A stretch of DNA of 64,000 bases from the NCBI GenBank assembly GCA_003999685.1, contig CP021225.1, forward strand, positions 434,001 through 498,000, in the 5' to 3' direction. This stretch comes from Taiwanofungus camphoratus (lineage: Eukaryota; Basidiomycota; Agaricomycetes; Polyporales; Taiwanofungaceae). How positions within the stretch are numbered: the first letter of the stretch is position 1; every line of letters starts with the position of its first letter. Position numbers and translations under genes: made by a program. Shown here in pieces: positions 1-10,307 of the stretch. The notes below the pieces were generated by a model. The model was not told the DNA's origin, ran no database searches, and saw only the letters and a list, made by a program, of their open reading frames with translations.

Positions 1-1991
1 GGGCGCAGCCTGGGTGCTCCTTCTGTGCCTGCGTGACATATGACCCGATGTGCGCCGGGTGATATACGGTCCAGAGCTCTCGCGCCGCGACAGCAGACCG
101 GGACGCCCGGCGCGCAGGTGCTCCGTCGGACGTGGTCCTGATGACTGGAGGCCCAGCTGTGCGGCAGGCACGGGTGACGGCGCTCGCGACGGTGTATATG
201 ACGAGAAGCAGTCGGACTCGAGCTCGTCCACGTCCATCTCGTCCCCTACGCCTTCGCCCGCCTCATGCATCCCCAAGTCGCTCGCGCCGTCCTCGTGTGT
301 CCGTTCTCGATTGTCGTGAATCGAGCGAGTGCGAAGGCCGTGCCGGCCCAATAGCCGCCGGACATCGTTCTCCACCTCTCGGTCACCCATAGGAGGGATG
401 ACAACGATGCCGTCGACATCGTCGTCTGCGTTGACATCTTCTCTGCTGTGTAGTCTGCGACCTAATCGAGGACGCCGACGAGAATTATTAGGATTAGATG
501 TAGGTATCCGGAATGTGTCTTCTAGCGCGCCGCTGAAGAGGACGATTCTCGAGGAAGGTGGAGGGTTAGGTTCCGTTGGAGGTGAAACCGCAGTTGAGCG
601 CGGAGGTGATATTGACCTAGGTCGAGCAGGTAGCGCGTGCATGGCAGGAGGTGAGTCGAAGTCCGGCACCCGCACAATCTCCTCCTTCTCGAAGGTACGG
701 GCGTCCACCACGTGAAGAAGCGAGGTGTGCTATACATCAAATTCTCAGCTTCAGGAAGACTCATAAGTCCTGATAGGAAACACACTTCCGTGAACGTCAT
801 CACCTCTCGGCCTGCACCTGCTGGGCTGAATTTGACGCTCCTGACGCCCCAACCGGGCGCCCTGCCTATTCCTCGGGCCCAGTCCCACGGGCCATCGTAC
901 AACCAGCCACTTGCGCCGCCATTGCCCCTTGTTGGCGGCGACCTGCTCTTGTCGGTCTGGAACACTTTCAGCGGCTTCGTGCTCCGTACGTCCCAGACGA
1001 CGACAACGCCTTCCTGCGAGGCGATGGCGAATTTGGTGCCGTCGCCCGAGAAAGCAGTGGAGAAGGATGCGGGTACGGATGCGGTAGATGTGGCAGAGAG
1101 CGAGAATGTGTAGATGGGGTTGTAGGCTATGTATGCGGAGAGGGAAAGCGTAGATATGGGGGAGAATGATATTCGGGAGCCGCCTGAGATGCGATGAATG
1201 TACACATCGGGCGAATCGCCGACGCAGAGAAGTGTGCGTCCGTCAGGCGATATGGAAGCTGAAGATGATTTGAGCAATCCGTTGAATGAGCCACCTAACA
1301 TACAACATATGCGCACAATGATTGATCGGAACATCTAGCTTCAGCTGGCCAGCATCCACCAATCTCGGCCTGCCTTCGCCTTTTCCGCTGCGCACAGCGA
1401 CATCGTAAACCTTGACGGACCGGTCGTTGTTGCTTACAAACAGTCGTGGCTCGACACTGCTTTGATGAGAACGCGCCAGGCCGGTAGAGGTCAGTAGCAC
1501 AGAGTTGTTGATTGACCTATGATCCATCATGTATGTCGTCTCCCATTGCTTGCGACCGAACCCCCGTGCCGATCCGCGAAACGAGAACGCGTCCCTGCTT
1601 GGGGATGGGGATGGGGATGGGGAATAGTATGATAGATGGAGCTCTGCTTCCTGGCCGCCAGCAGCAAGGAGCGTATCGCTAGTGTTGGGGAGGGTGAGGG
1701 CTGAAAGGGAGTTAGGGGTAAAGCTGAGTTCTGTCAATCGCCTTGGAGTCTAGCATGTCCAGGAGACCCTCTTAGATCAAGACTGCACGAATCAGAGTCA
1801 GAACGAGACGCACCGAATTAGGAACTAGAATATCGTGCTCGACTATTGCGTTGTTCTGGGGATAAGTGACGAGGCCCTTTTCATGAGGACAGATTACAAC
1901 ATCGCGAAGTTGTCTGGAAGAGCACGAGAACGGTGGTCAGTGATGTGATGTAATGACACGCTGAGGCCCAAAGACAAGGAGATATCGCCAT
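1..1991 (-). CDS. WD40-type protein, DUF2415-like (3' end outside window)
   Basis: Function is not known beyond a WD-repeat scaffold fold. I splice five exons: 1991-1960, 1913-1814, 1749-1317, 1258-786 and 729 to the window edge, all with GT-AG introns of 46-64 nt and a frame that stays open. The start at 1991 is chosen because only this ATG joins in frame to the exon beginning QLRDVVICPHEKG. WD-like blades are visible (LFVSNNDRSVKVYDV, SISPDGRTLLCVGDS, FAIASQEGVVVVWDV), followed by HTSLLHVVDARTFEKEEI, which I associate from memory with the fungal DUF2415 family. The rest, about 240 residues and still open at base 1, is acidic and Ser/Arg/Pro-rich. A GGGGAT-type hexamer repeat near 1603-1625 encodes a Ser-Pro run. 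The WD40 call is firm; the DUF2415 name is from memory. Confidence 0.8.
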
Positions 1992-3153
1992 TCAGGAGCG
2001 CTTGTCTACCAGTAGATGAATCGTATTCCGACTTCATACATCACCCCATACGAGTCGTTGAGGCGGGCGAACACAGCCACCCTATGCACACGAGTCCACA
2101 TAGACCGTCTCAAATCGTTCGCCAAAGGAAGCTAGAAACGTCACAGAAGGCCAATATCACTACGTACACATGTCCGATAGTGACCCGCGCAGGAGCGGCC
2201 GTGCATGGGGCGGGGGAGGATAGGAGCGAGGAGATGCCGCGGGCCATTGTGTGATGGCGCAAAGAGCGTCGTTCGCTGGGCTATTTGGACTGTCCAGGCT
2301 GGCACGGAATGTTCGGGACCACGATACGTCAGCTATACGGTACTTGAGAACTGAGACCGCACGTCCGACACGCGTGCTGCTCTGTTCCCGGGCGGATCCT
2401 GTGACTTGTACACGCCTGGGTATAGACGGCGGCCAGAGGGTGCGAGACTAAGTTATCTGAACCAGAGCTCATAGCTGGTGCAACGAGGACATGGGAAGGC
2501 TGCAGAAAAATGGCAATCCTGAGAGGTGTACTAGAGATAGGTATACTGCCGCCTCATGCATCCGCGGCAAGTGGCAGTAGGCACTGGCGTACTTATACAG
2601 ATATCCAGTCGTCCATGAATAACCTTACAATAAGACGCCGACACACGATAGGGTACTGTAAAAGCTTGTTGTCATATGAGGATACAATAAATAGCAGGAG
2701 TCTCCAGTATCTACCAGGTTCTAGGCTACAATGGGACGTTCAGTTCAGGTCAGCGAGAGGTATGTGGCAAGGACTACAATGGGGAATTTAGTCAGTATGT
2801 ACTAGTGAGTGACGATAAACAAGCCAACGGGGGTCAAGGAAGAGGAGGAGCGAGTCGACGAGATAGCAGACAAACGGGGCACGTAACAGAACGAAGAACC
2901 ACGGTAAAAGCGAGGACCCAAATCAAGAGCAGGCGCACTGTAGACGACCGGTAGGATAAACACAAGAAACGCCAGAGCGTCCGAAACTAAGGTATAAGCC
3001 ATACAGTCGAGGAAACACGCATCTAGGCGCGGATAGATACGAACAAAAAGCGGAAGATCGGAAGGAGCGTGCAGCAGCGCTCAGAAGCGTCTATGGCAAT
3101 TACAGAGCAGCCACTGGGGACCGACCGACCAGCGGAAGCGGCGAAGAGCAGCG
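1992..3153. other. Intergenic, no gene seen
   Basis: This stretch separates the start of the WD40 gene from the stop of the C2H2 gene. Short open frames occur on both strands, but none has codon usage, length or splice-site context that supports a gene. It should hold the WD40 gene promoter and the 3' end of the C2H2 transcript. Confidence 0.5.
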
Positions 3154-5790
3154 CTACATCATGACACCACCTGGGCCGCTACTTATAGCAGACCATGCAG
3201 CATCTGGATCAGGCTTCATGATAGGCGCAGAAATGTCAGACATAGTCTCTTGCACCGTGGCTGGAGAGAGTTCTGCCTGGATCTTGCGACACTCCGCGCC
3301 ACCCTCTGACCGCACTGCGGAGCATCTGTCAGTTCATCACGGAAAGCGGTCACAACATGATAGACCTACGATGTCGATTGAGCGCGTCCATCCGGGCGAA
3401 GTTCTTCTTACATCCTTCACACGGGTAGGGCCGAATGTTGAGATGGAGCTGCTCGTGGCGCTTGCAATCATGTTGCCGTGCAAAGCCCTTATTGCACCCA
3501 GGCCACTTGCAAATGAACGGCTTCTCCTCAGCGTGCGATCGCAAATGACCTATGCAGCATCATAGGTCAGATTGACACATCAGAAGCCCAGCTAAGAAGC
3601 ACACCCACCCTTGAGATTGAAGTGCCTTGTGAATGTGCTTCCACACCCAGGCACGGGGCAGACGAAGTTCGCAGGCTGCTTCCGCCGCTTCTGGCTGGCA
3701 TCTGCTGTGCTCGGTGTCGTCACATTCACCTTCGCTATATTTGCGGGCATGCCGCTCGCGTCCATGCTCACCCCCGTCATGGCCGTCCCTCCCATGCCCA
3801 TGTCAACCTGCATCACGCCCCGCCGCATCTGCGACATCGTTGTCATATCCATGGGCATGGACAAAGAGACGTCGGGCAGGGCACCGTATGCTGGACGAGG
3901 GCTGACAGAAGGCGAGGGGTACGGGCTTGGGCGGGCGCTGCTGGCCGTGCTACTCCACCCCGCAACGCTGCCGATGGACCGTTCGCGCGAGCCGGACATT
4001 GAGCGCCGGTGGGTGCGCGTGATGGACGCAACAGGTTCGGAGGGATGGAGGAACTGGCGCGAGTGCGACGCCGTGCGCAGGTACTCCTGCGTCACAGACG
4101 ACGGAGGGGGGACGCCAAGCATGCCGGCCGAGCTGGAGGTAGCGAAGGGTGAGAAAGAGGCGCCGCTGTAGCGCAGGTCCTCGGAGCGCACTTGGCGGTG
4201 ATGGGGCCGCCCGCCGTCCGACTTGGCGCGCCGGAGGTTCGCGCTAGAGTCGGGCGAGAGGAAGTCCGAGCTGAGCTGTGAGGGGTCAAACACGCCTGCA
4301 GGGTTGCCTGGCTCACCAAAGGCGAAATTCTGCGAGAGACGGGGATGCTGAACGGAGCCAAAGGACGTGTTGTGCGGGCCGGCAGAAGAGGGATGGCGAA
4401 ACTGAGAGCGTAAAGCATTTGGTTGCAGAGTGTCTGAAGATGAAGGGCCAGGAAGGACATCATTCATGTTGACCGTACCCCCGGGTCCCCTGCCATCGTG
4501 GGAACCAAGTCTGGTCCCATCAGCGCCGACGTTGGACCCTTGATGACTGGGCGACATCATGGGTGGCGTGTTCCAAATCGGTGGACGTGCAGATGTGTCG
4601 GACAGGCTTCTCATCCTCGGGGGAGCTTGTGGTACCAAAAACTGCCGTCGTTGTGATTCATTTACATTGCCGGCGTAAGACGTTTCACCACCGTAGGCCA
4701 TTGCCGAGGAACCTGGCTCGTTTGATCCGGGATATGTGAACGATTGATCGGCGAACTGGGCGCGAGCCAAACCGCCATTCATATTTGCATTCTGGCCAGG
4801 AGTAGCCAGATGCCGCTGATGATCCCAATTCGATGTCTCGGATTGGGATCCTTGCCCTACCTGTGATACACCTGTAGGGAGAGTGAAGAAGGCACAAAGC
4901 AATGAATTTAGCTGCCTACAATCATCGGAAATGTCACACTAACCTGGTTGTAAGTCGGCCAACGAGGCTTGAAACGGCGCAGGTTGGGTTGGTTCGGCGC
5001 CCCCGCTAACTGGAGTGGCAGGAACAATATGCAACTGCGGCCCTGCCGGCATCATTCCCCCATCGCCAGCGGGCGCATTAATGATGGGCGGTGAGTCCAT
5101 CCCAGTCGTCGTAGACGGGCTTGTTGCTGAATCCGGTATGACAAGCTGCGGAGGCGAGGGCGGCTTGTGGGCTGGCGGGGAAGCTCGATCAGCTGGAGGT
5201 AGCTGTGAAGATGCCCAACTAGGAGAATGAAGCTGAATGTTCTCGAAATTCTGTGTGAAATCAAGCCGGGGAGACGTGGACTGTCTGTAAGACGACGTCG
5301 AAGACGCATGGCTGTGCGCGTCTTCCTCGGCGCCATTGCTCGACGCAGGCGAGCTGTGGTCGAACACGCCGGATGACTTCTCGTTGTACATCGGCGGCGT
5401 GATCGAGACGGACACCTGGGGCTGCTCTAATCCAGATACGCTCGACATGAAAGCGTCGTCAAGAGTGAAAAGGCCAGATGAGTTGGGCGCGTCAAAGTCT
5501 GAGGGGTCGTATTCGTGCGAGATGGAGATGCCTGAGGGGTTTTCGCCAAACAGACCTAGTGCCTCGTCGCCTTCAAAGGTTGGGAGATCGGAGTAGCTGG
5601 AGTAGGGTGAGTTCTGGTACGATCCGTTGTAGGAGGGTGTAGGAGGGAAATGGGTATCCTGGGTGAATTCAAAGCTATCAAATGGAGAGGCAGCGATGGG
5701 AGAACCGTCGAACTGGTCGAAATCGTTGAGGTGGGGGGACTGGAAGTCGGAGGCAGACGGAAAGTCTGACGAAACCAAAAGGGAGTCCAT
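3154..5790 (-). CDS. C2H2 zinc-finger transcription factor, three C-terminal fingers
   Basis: Probable nuclear DNA-binding regulator. Four exons (5790-4944, 4871-3609, 3549-3370, 3314-3154) close in frame to 816 aa. About 680 residues of Ser/Pro/Gln-rich, disordered and partly acidic sequence (a likely activation region) precede three tandem fingers at roughly 684-765: [19 protein letters not shown], then [19 protein letters not shown], then an atypical third, [17 protein letters not shown], with only two residues between its cysteines. Two canonical fingers plus a short third one recall the yeast Ace2/Swi5 layout; this is a similarity of arrangement, not proof of orthology. The protein ends with a tail starting LRSEGGAEC. 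The start at 5790 ([10 protein letters not shown]) is preferred over an in-frame ATG at 5901, whose extension is low-complexity. The second intron falls inside finger 1. Confidence 0.85.
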
Positions 5791-8315
5791 GCTAGGCTGC
5801 CCTTGTACTTGTACGCTGCACAGGGAGCGGCTTTGTGTAAAGGCGGTGGTGTAGGGTGTTTGGCGGTGGCTGTGAGGGTGAGGAGAAGGAGGAGAGACCA
5901 AAGCTGTGCGTCCTTGTAGAAGAGGGGGACGCTAGCTTTAGAGTCGATGGGACGCAAAGGTAATTTGGTGAGTTCGCAGCTTTAATCACTAAGTATCCCT
6001 TTGCGGCGGCACTTCAGACTCCGCCCTGCCTGGCCGGATTTCATCGTCCGTCGGACACGCCGACGACTTTCTCTCAGTTGCGCTCCCGCTCCCTGCGAGT
6101 GCAAGTACAACAAGTATTGCCGTCGTTTTCACTATATCTCATGTTGTATCCTGCTACCTCTGCGTCCTCAATGTGCCACAGCCTCTGCATCGCCTTTCTC
6201 TTCGAGTCCTCCCGGCTGTGCTACCCACGTTTCCTGCCTCTTTTGTTTCGTCCCGGTCAATGCCGTACAAAGCCGCCCGCGGCCGTCCCGGCACTCGCTC
6301 CTCTCCATTTTTGGTAAGTTTCCACGTGGTCCGCCATCTTCGCGAGTGCCCGCGAGCGCCCTCGGCTCCTCTTCCCGGCTCTCGCGATATGTGGTTCCTC
6401 CGTAAACTTTGTGTCAAGTGGTCTTGTTGTGTCGCCATCAACCCACTCTCGCCGCATCGTCCACTTGCCATTAATACGGTGCTGTTCTCTCGCTCCCTCT
6501 TGCTCCCATAACAACTACCTCCGCAAGCAGATGTCACAGAGTTTGATCCTGCCGTCCGGATGCGCCCTTCCTGATCATCATGTACAGATGGCCGGATGGT
6601 CACAAGTCGGTATCATCAGCATTGGCGAGTATCAGTTTCAACTCCATCTGTTCGTCGTACCTGGCTTCCCTCTGCGCACGTCGTCGACCGTGCACATACC
6701 CACGCGAGCAAAAGAACATCTCACAATGACAACTGCTGTGTCCCGCGAGTGTGCAGGCGTCTGTTTCTCATAGCCTCACTCGTTCCGGATATGCGACTGC
6801 CCGCTGCCAGTGAGATTCAGTGAGATCTAGCGTAGGCAGATATTCCTGTGGATCTTCCTCAAGCAGTGGCAAGTAATCCACCCTGTCTGGACACACCCAC
6901 ACCGATCGGACAAAGTCACCAGCCCAAACGCTCGACCGCCGGTCTTCTACTCGGCACCACTCGAATCAAGCCTCGCGCGCGATCGCCTTTCCTCGATCTA
7001 CGCAATCCCGTCCCCAACTTGTGGCGTCTCCCCGTCGTGTACCTTTCTGATCGAGCACTCTCATGGACCCGTGTCCATTCCCCAACATTCGAGTGGACGC
7101 GACCCCGTCCACGGCCAAGCCCGCTCCATCGCCACTCATCCACGCATTCAGGTACTGAGGACCCATCTGAGCCCACATGAGGACTGATCCGCAGATTGAA
7201 GCTCCTTCCCATCTGAGAACATGACATCCGGGAGAAGCTGTTTGTGCAAAGACAGGCAAGATGCTCGACGTTGCAAGCGAAGCTTAAGGTATTGCATAGG
7301 TCATATTCACTGGGCCACAGACGCACCAAGTGCGCGGCTAATTAACAGTCCGTCCGTCGCGGTCTTCAATGCATTTCAATTTTAAGCTGTGCTTTTAATG
7401 AAGAGGCACTGCCAGGCGCCACGAGGCGGACGCCGCGATCGACGGGGTTGGGCGATGCACGATGTTTCTGCAAGCACTTTTCCATTCTTTCGCATTTTGG
7501 ATGTCGTAAATGTGCACCGCGCGCAGTCGAAAATAGCCCTGTTTGTGCGCTGCGGCTCACAGAGATAGGTCCAGCAAGTTATATCCTCGAGCCAATTTGG
7601 TTGGTCTCAGCTATTTACAGACCCTGGCCTGTCAGTGACAGCGCGTGCACCTAAGGATCGACGCAGTGGCACACCGCCGTCGCTCGTCAAACAGGCATTC
7701 GCGGCAACCAGTGTTTCTGACCTCCTATTGGCGGAGATACGCGCAGGCATTCATTCTATCTCCTTGGCAGTTATATTTCTTCCGGACTTTTCTTCCATGT
7801 TGTCTCTGACCCAAGGAACTTGCTATGGGGCCTCCCAAGCTTATATGTAGCTTGGAGCTCGTAAGTCTCCAACGGAGCAAATCTGTGTGACGGCACGTTT
7901 AGCGCAACATCTTGAAGATTTTTTGGCCTTAAGTTATAAACTAGTGTCTGATCGGAGGGAATGCTGTCGCCATTCGACAGACCAGTATATGGGGGACTTC
8001 ACGGGACTTCGTCATCCCCTAGTTTTACCTGACTCATTATCAGGGACCCGAGGCGTAGAATCATCTTGTGGGCAGAATAAATCCATGAGACACTTGGAAT
8101 GTTATTTACAGCTATCTATCCATTGCTTTTGCTCAAGCCAGCAATGCGCTATGACTTGATAGGATCATCAGGTGCTGACAAAAACAATGATCTGGGAAAG
8201 GTCACTTGCTCGTGTGTATGCTACGAGATGGTTCGGACTCACTGTTTTTCGTGGTCAATAGTCTAGTAGTCAGTTTCATCAGCGGACAGAGGTCGGTATA
8301 ATCTACGTCAAAACA
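5791..8315. other. Long gene-free upstream region
   Basis: This 2.5 kb lies between the C2H2 gene start and the left duplication of the LINE. Bases 6000-6500 are pyrimidine-rich on the plus strand and give several overlapping open frames of 80-150 codons with Ser/Arg/Pro-rich translations typical of chance frames; I could not splice any into a plausible protein. It probably contains the leader and promoter of the C2H2 gene. Bases 7700-8300 show nothing recognisable. Confidence 0.5.
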
Positions 8316-8331
8316 TTGTCCTTTTTCTGTT
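8316..8331. repeat. LINE target-site duplication, left copy
   Basis: TTGTCCTTTTTCTGTT occurs here directly beside the T-run that is the LINE poly(A) tail on the other strand, and again at 30139-30154 beside the LINE 5' end. All sixteen bases match, which marks both ends of the element. Confidence 0.85.
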
Positions 8332-8638
8332 TTTTTTTTTTTAATTCCTCGAGTTTATACTCCATACGACGTAGGTACATGTAGAATAATAATGATAGTA
8401 AGTGGGCATCCGCGCCCGCATGAGCGGCACACCTACAGGTTTCAGTGGCTTCGTTATGTGGCGTGGGCATATAATCCAGTTAGGCCTGCAAAGAGAAAGA
8501 TATAATCATCCATAGGATGCCATACCTAACCCCCGCCCGACCCACTTTTTCACGCTCTATGTGTTTATTCGGCCCGGTCGTCCCGTTCCGTCAATAAATC
8601 ACCTAGGGAACCGAGTCTAGCCCTACAGGTTTCGGGCC

Positions 8639-8915
8639 TCAGTTATCATTTGGGTATACGGGGGGGTCATCGCGGATACTGGGTTCCGCTATCCCCTCGT
8701 CTATCCAATTATGGTATATTTCAAACGCCTTTGCTTCAGCGTCATACCACTCACAGAAATCCCGGTATTTTCCACCCAAGGCGGTGGTCATACCAGGATC
8801 TAGATGTCGGTCCGCATGGAATCGCTGCCAGGCCGTTTGTCTTCCGACAGTGTGGCACATAAGACGGGCACGAGTGAATGTTCTCGTGCGCGCAGCTTCG
8901 GCTTCAAGCAGAGAT
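8639..8915 (-). pseudogene. LINE ORF2 C-terminal end, stranded on the far side of the LTR insertion
   Basis: The open frame from 8915 to the TGA at 8639 has no start of its own. It reads through LLEAEAARTRTFTRARL and TVGRQTAWQRFHAD to end PPVYPNDN. It matches in phase and sense the ORF2 segment that stops at the other side of the LTR element (ending FDWAEILAES at 23192), and the two junctions share the 5-bp duplication GAGAT (8911-8915 and 23192-23196). I therefore read it as the last 90 or so residues of the LINE protein rather than a separate gene. The function of this tail in LINE proteins is not known to me. Confidence 0.8.
8911..8915. repeat. Target-site duplication of element A, left copy
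   Basis: GAGAT directly abuts the left LTR of element A and recurs at 23192-23196 beyond the right LTR. Five bases is the usual Ty3/gypsy duplication length. Confidence 0.8.
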
Positions 8916-9396
8916 TGTTACCGGGGGGTTCACCCTGGTAATGCTGCAGAAGCTTGGAGCGGTGTGCAGCGAAGGGTCGAAGAGGAGCGACGGTGACAAC
9001 GAGTCACGATCCTCGGTAGTCTTCAACTACAAGCCCTATGTAGTCGCGATAGTCTTTACGGGCTTCTTGAGGTGCAAGAAGATGTGTGAAGACTAGCGTG
9101 TATTGGTACTAATGCGTAGTACACTTTTAGGAAAGGATGAACGAAGAGAATACGACTAGGGGAACCTCCAACAGTGGAACCCCCCTTTATACTGCCACCG
9201 CCAACCCCCAGAGACCGCATAAGGTGAGAGGAGTCAGCGGCCCGAAAGTACATAACTACCATGGCGTAAGCGGGGACGGTCGGCCCGTCAGTCAATCTGG
9301 GTAAGTAAGGTGTGGAAGGGATGTCGCGCATCCATGGTGTGACAAACAAAGGGAAAGAAAAAACGAACACGTCTCTAGTCCTATCCGACAGTAACA
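8916..9396 (-). repeat. Element A 3' LTR
   Basis: 481 bp with TGTTAC/GTAACA ends; nearly identical to 22711-23191. Confidence 0.92.
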
Positions 9397-9437
9397 CTAC
9401 CCCCATCTCCTCTCAGGTGTCGCCCCGACACCTACCT

Positions 9438-10307
9438 TCATGACCTGGTAGCTTCCTCGTCAGGCTGCTTCGACCCACTGATTTCCGACCAGGCGGCCCC
9501 TGCCTTGGGGCATTGGTCGGTGTCGTGATCGTCAGCGAAACAATCCAGACAGCGAGGCGGGACGAAGGGCTCAACAGCCGGCTCCCCCAGTCGTGGCCGG
9601 TGGATGCAGTCAGCAGCAACATGATCGAGGCCCATGCAGAATTCACAGGCCCCAGCCCATCGGTTCAGGGGGCGGCACTCGGGGTGGAGACAAACTGTCC
9701 ACTCGTCCTGCGTGGAGGGGGCCGGGCGTGTGATGACGGAGGAGGGTGGTAGGAGATGCTCGAGGGCGGAGACGACGTCGGTGCGAAGGAGGAAATTTAG
9801 ATGGGAGCGTGTTGCATTACAGGCCTGCCAGTACGATATACCAATTTCCCGGATGGGGCTGGCCCACCACTTAGCTTCGTCATGCTCTCCCTTCTCCCTC
9901 TCCCCTCTGTACCCCCTTATTACCTGATCGAGGTGTAAGACAACCTCGGCCTGATGTCGAAAGATGGCAACCTGGGCTGCAAGATCGGGCCAGACAACGA
10001 GGGCGGTGTCCACCGCCGGGCGTAGTCGTTCGTTGGCCAGCACCCATCCGAGACGGTCGGCGGGGGTCAGAAAGTCGGCGGCGAGGCCAGATGTTGCTTG
10101 GCGAGGTAGGAGGACAACAATCCCCTCGGCAAAGTTGGGGAGGTTCTGCGGTCCCCGAAGAAAGGGATTCAGTGTGCGGGCGTTCCCTGCGGTGAGGATG
10201 GAGGCGGCAAGGCGGGCTCGGGCAGCGTTGGTTCGATGGGACATGGTGGGAGGCGGCCTTGAAATGCTGCGGAATGGCTCCTTGCAGGGCAGTTGAACGG
10301 TTGTCAA
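9438..10307 (-). CDS. Element A third ORF (zinc-knuckle protein downstream of pol)
   Basis: Open frame of 289 codons between pol and the 3' LTR, overlapping the 3' end of pol in another frame; a second ATG about 22 codons in (MSHRTNAARARLAAS) may be the real start. The N-terminal two thirds look helical and contain LRPAVDTALVVWPDL; the C-terminal third has Cys/His clusters (CEFCMGLDHVAADC, CLDCFADDHDTDQC) of the CX2CX4HX4C kind or close to it. It shares the LRPxxDTxLxxWPDL block and the C-terminal knuckle with the ORF at 15681-16436 in element B. The role is unknown; RNA or DNA binding is inferred only from the knuckles. It is not a normal part of gag-pol. Confidence 0.7.
   Translation of the reverse strand: MTTVQLPCKEPFRSISRPPPTMSHRTNAARARLAASILTAGNARTLNPFLRGPQNLPNFAEGIVVLLPRQATSGLAADFLTPADRLGWVLANERLRPAVDTALVVWPDLAAQVAIFRHQAEVVLHLDQVIRGYRGEREKGEHDEAKWWASPIREIGISYWQACNATRSHLNFLLRTDVVSALEHLLPPSSVITRPAPSTQDEWTVCLHPECRPLNRWAGACEFCMGLDHVAADCIHRPRLGEPAVEPFVPPRCLDCFADDHDTDQCPKAGAAWSEISGSKQPDEEATRS

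Noticed and set aside
2802-3002. 66-codon minus frame starting MAYTLVSDALAFLVFILPVV, like a signal peptide
   Set aside because: Too short, low-complexity after the hydrophobic stretch, no splice partner found; a hydrophobic start alone is weak evidence.
6001-6405. 134-codon plus frame in the pyrimidine-rich region upstream of the C2H2 gene
   Set aside because: The translation is Arg/Ser/Pro/Cys-rich as expected from chance frames in C/T-rich DNA; overlapping frames on both strands are equally long.
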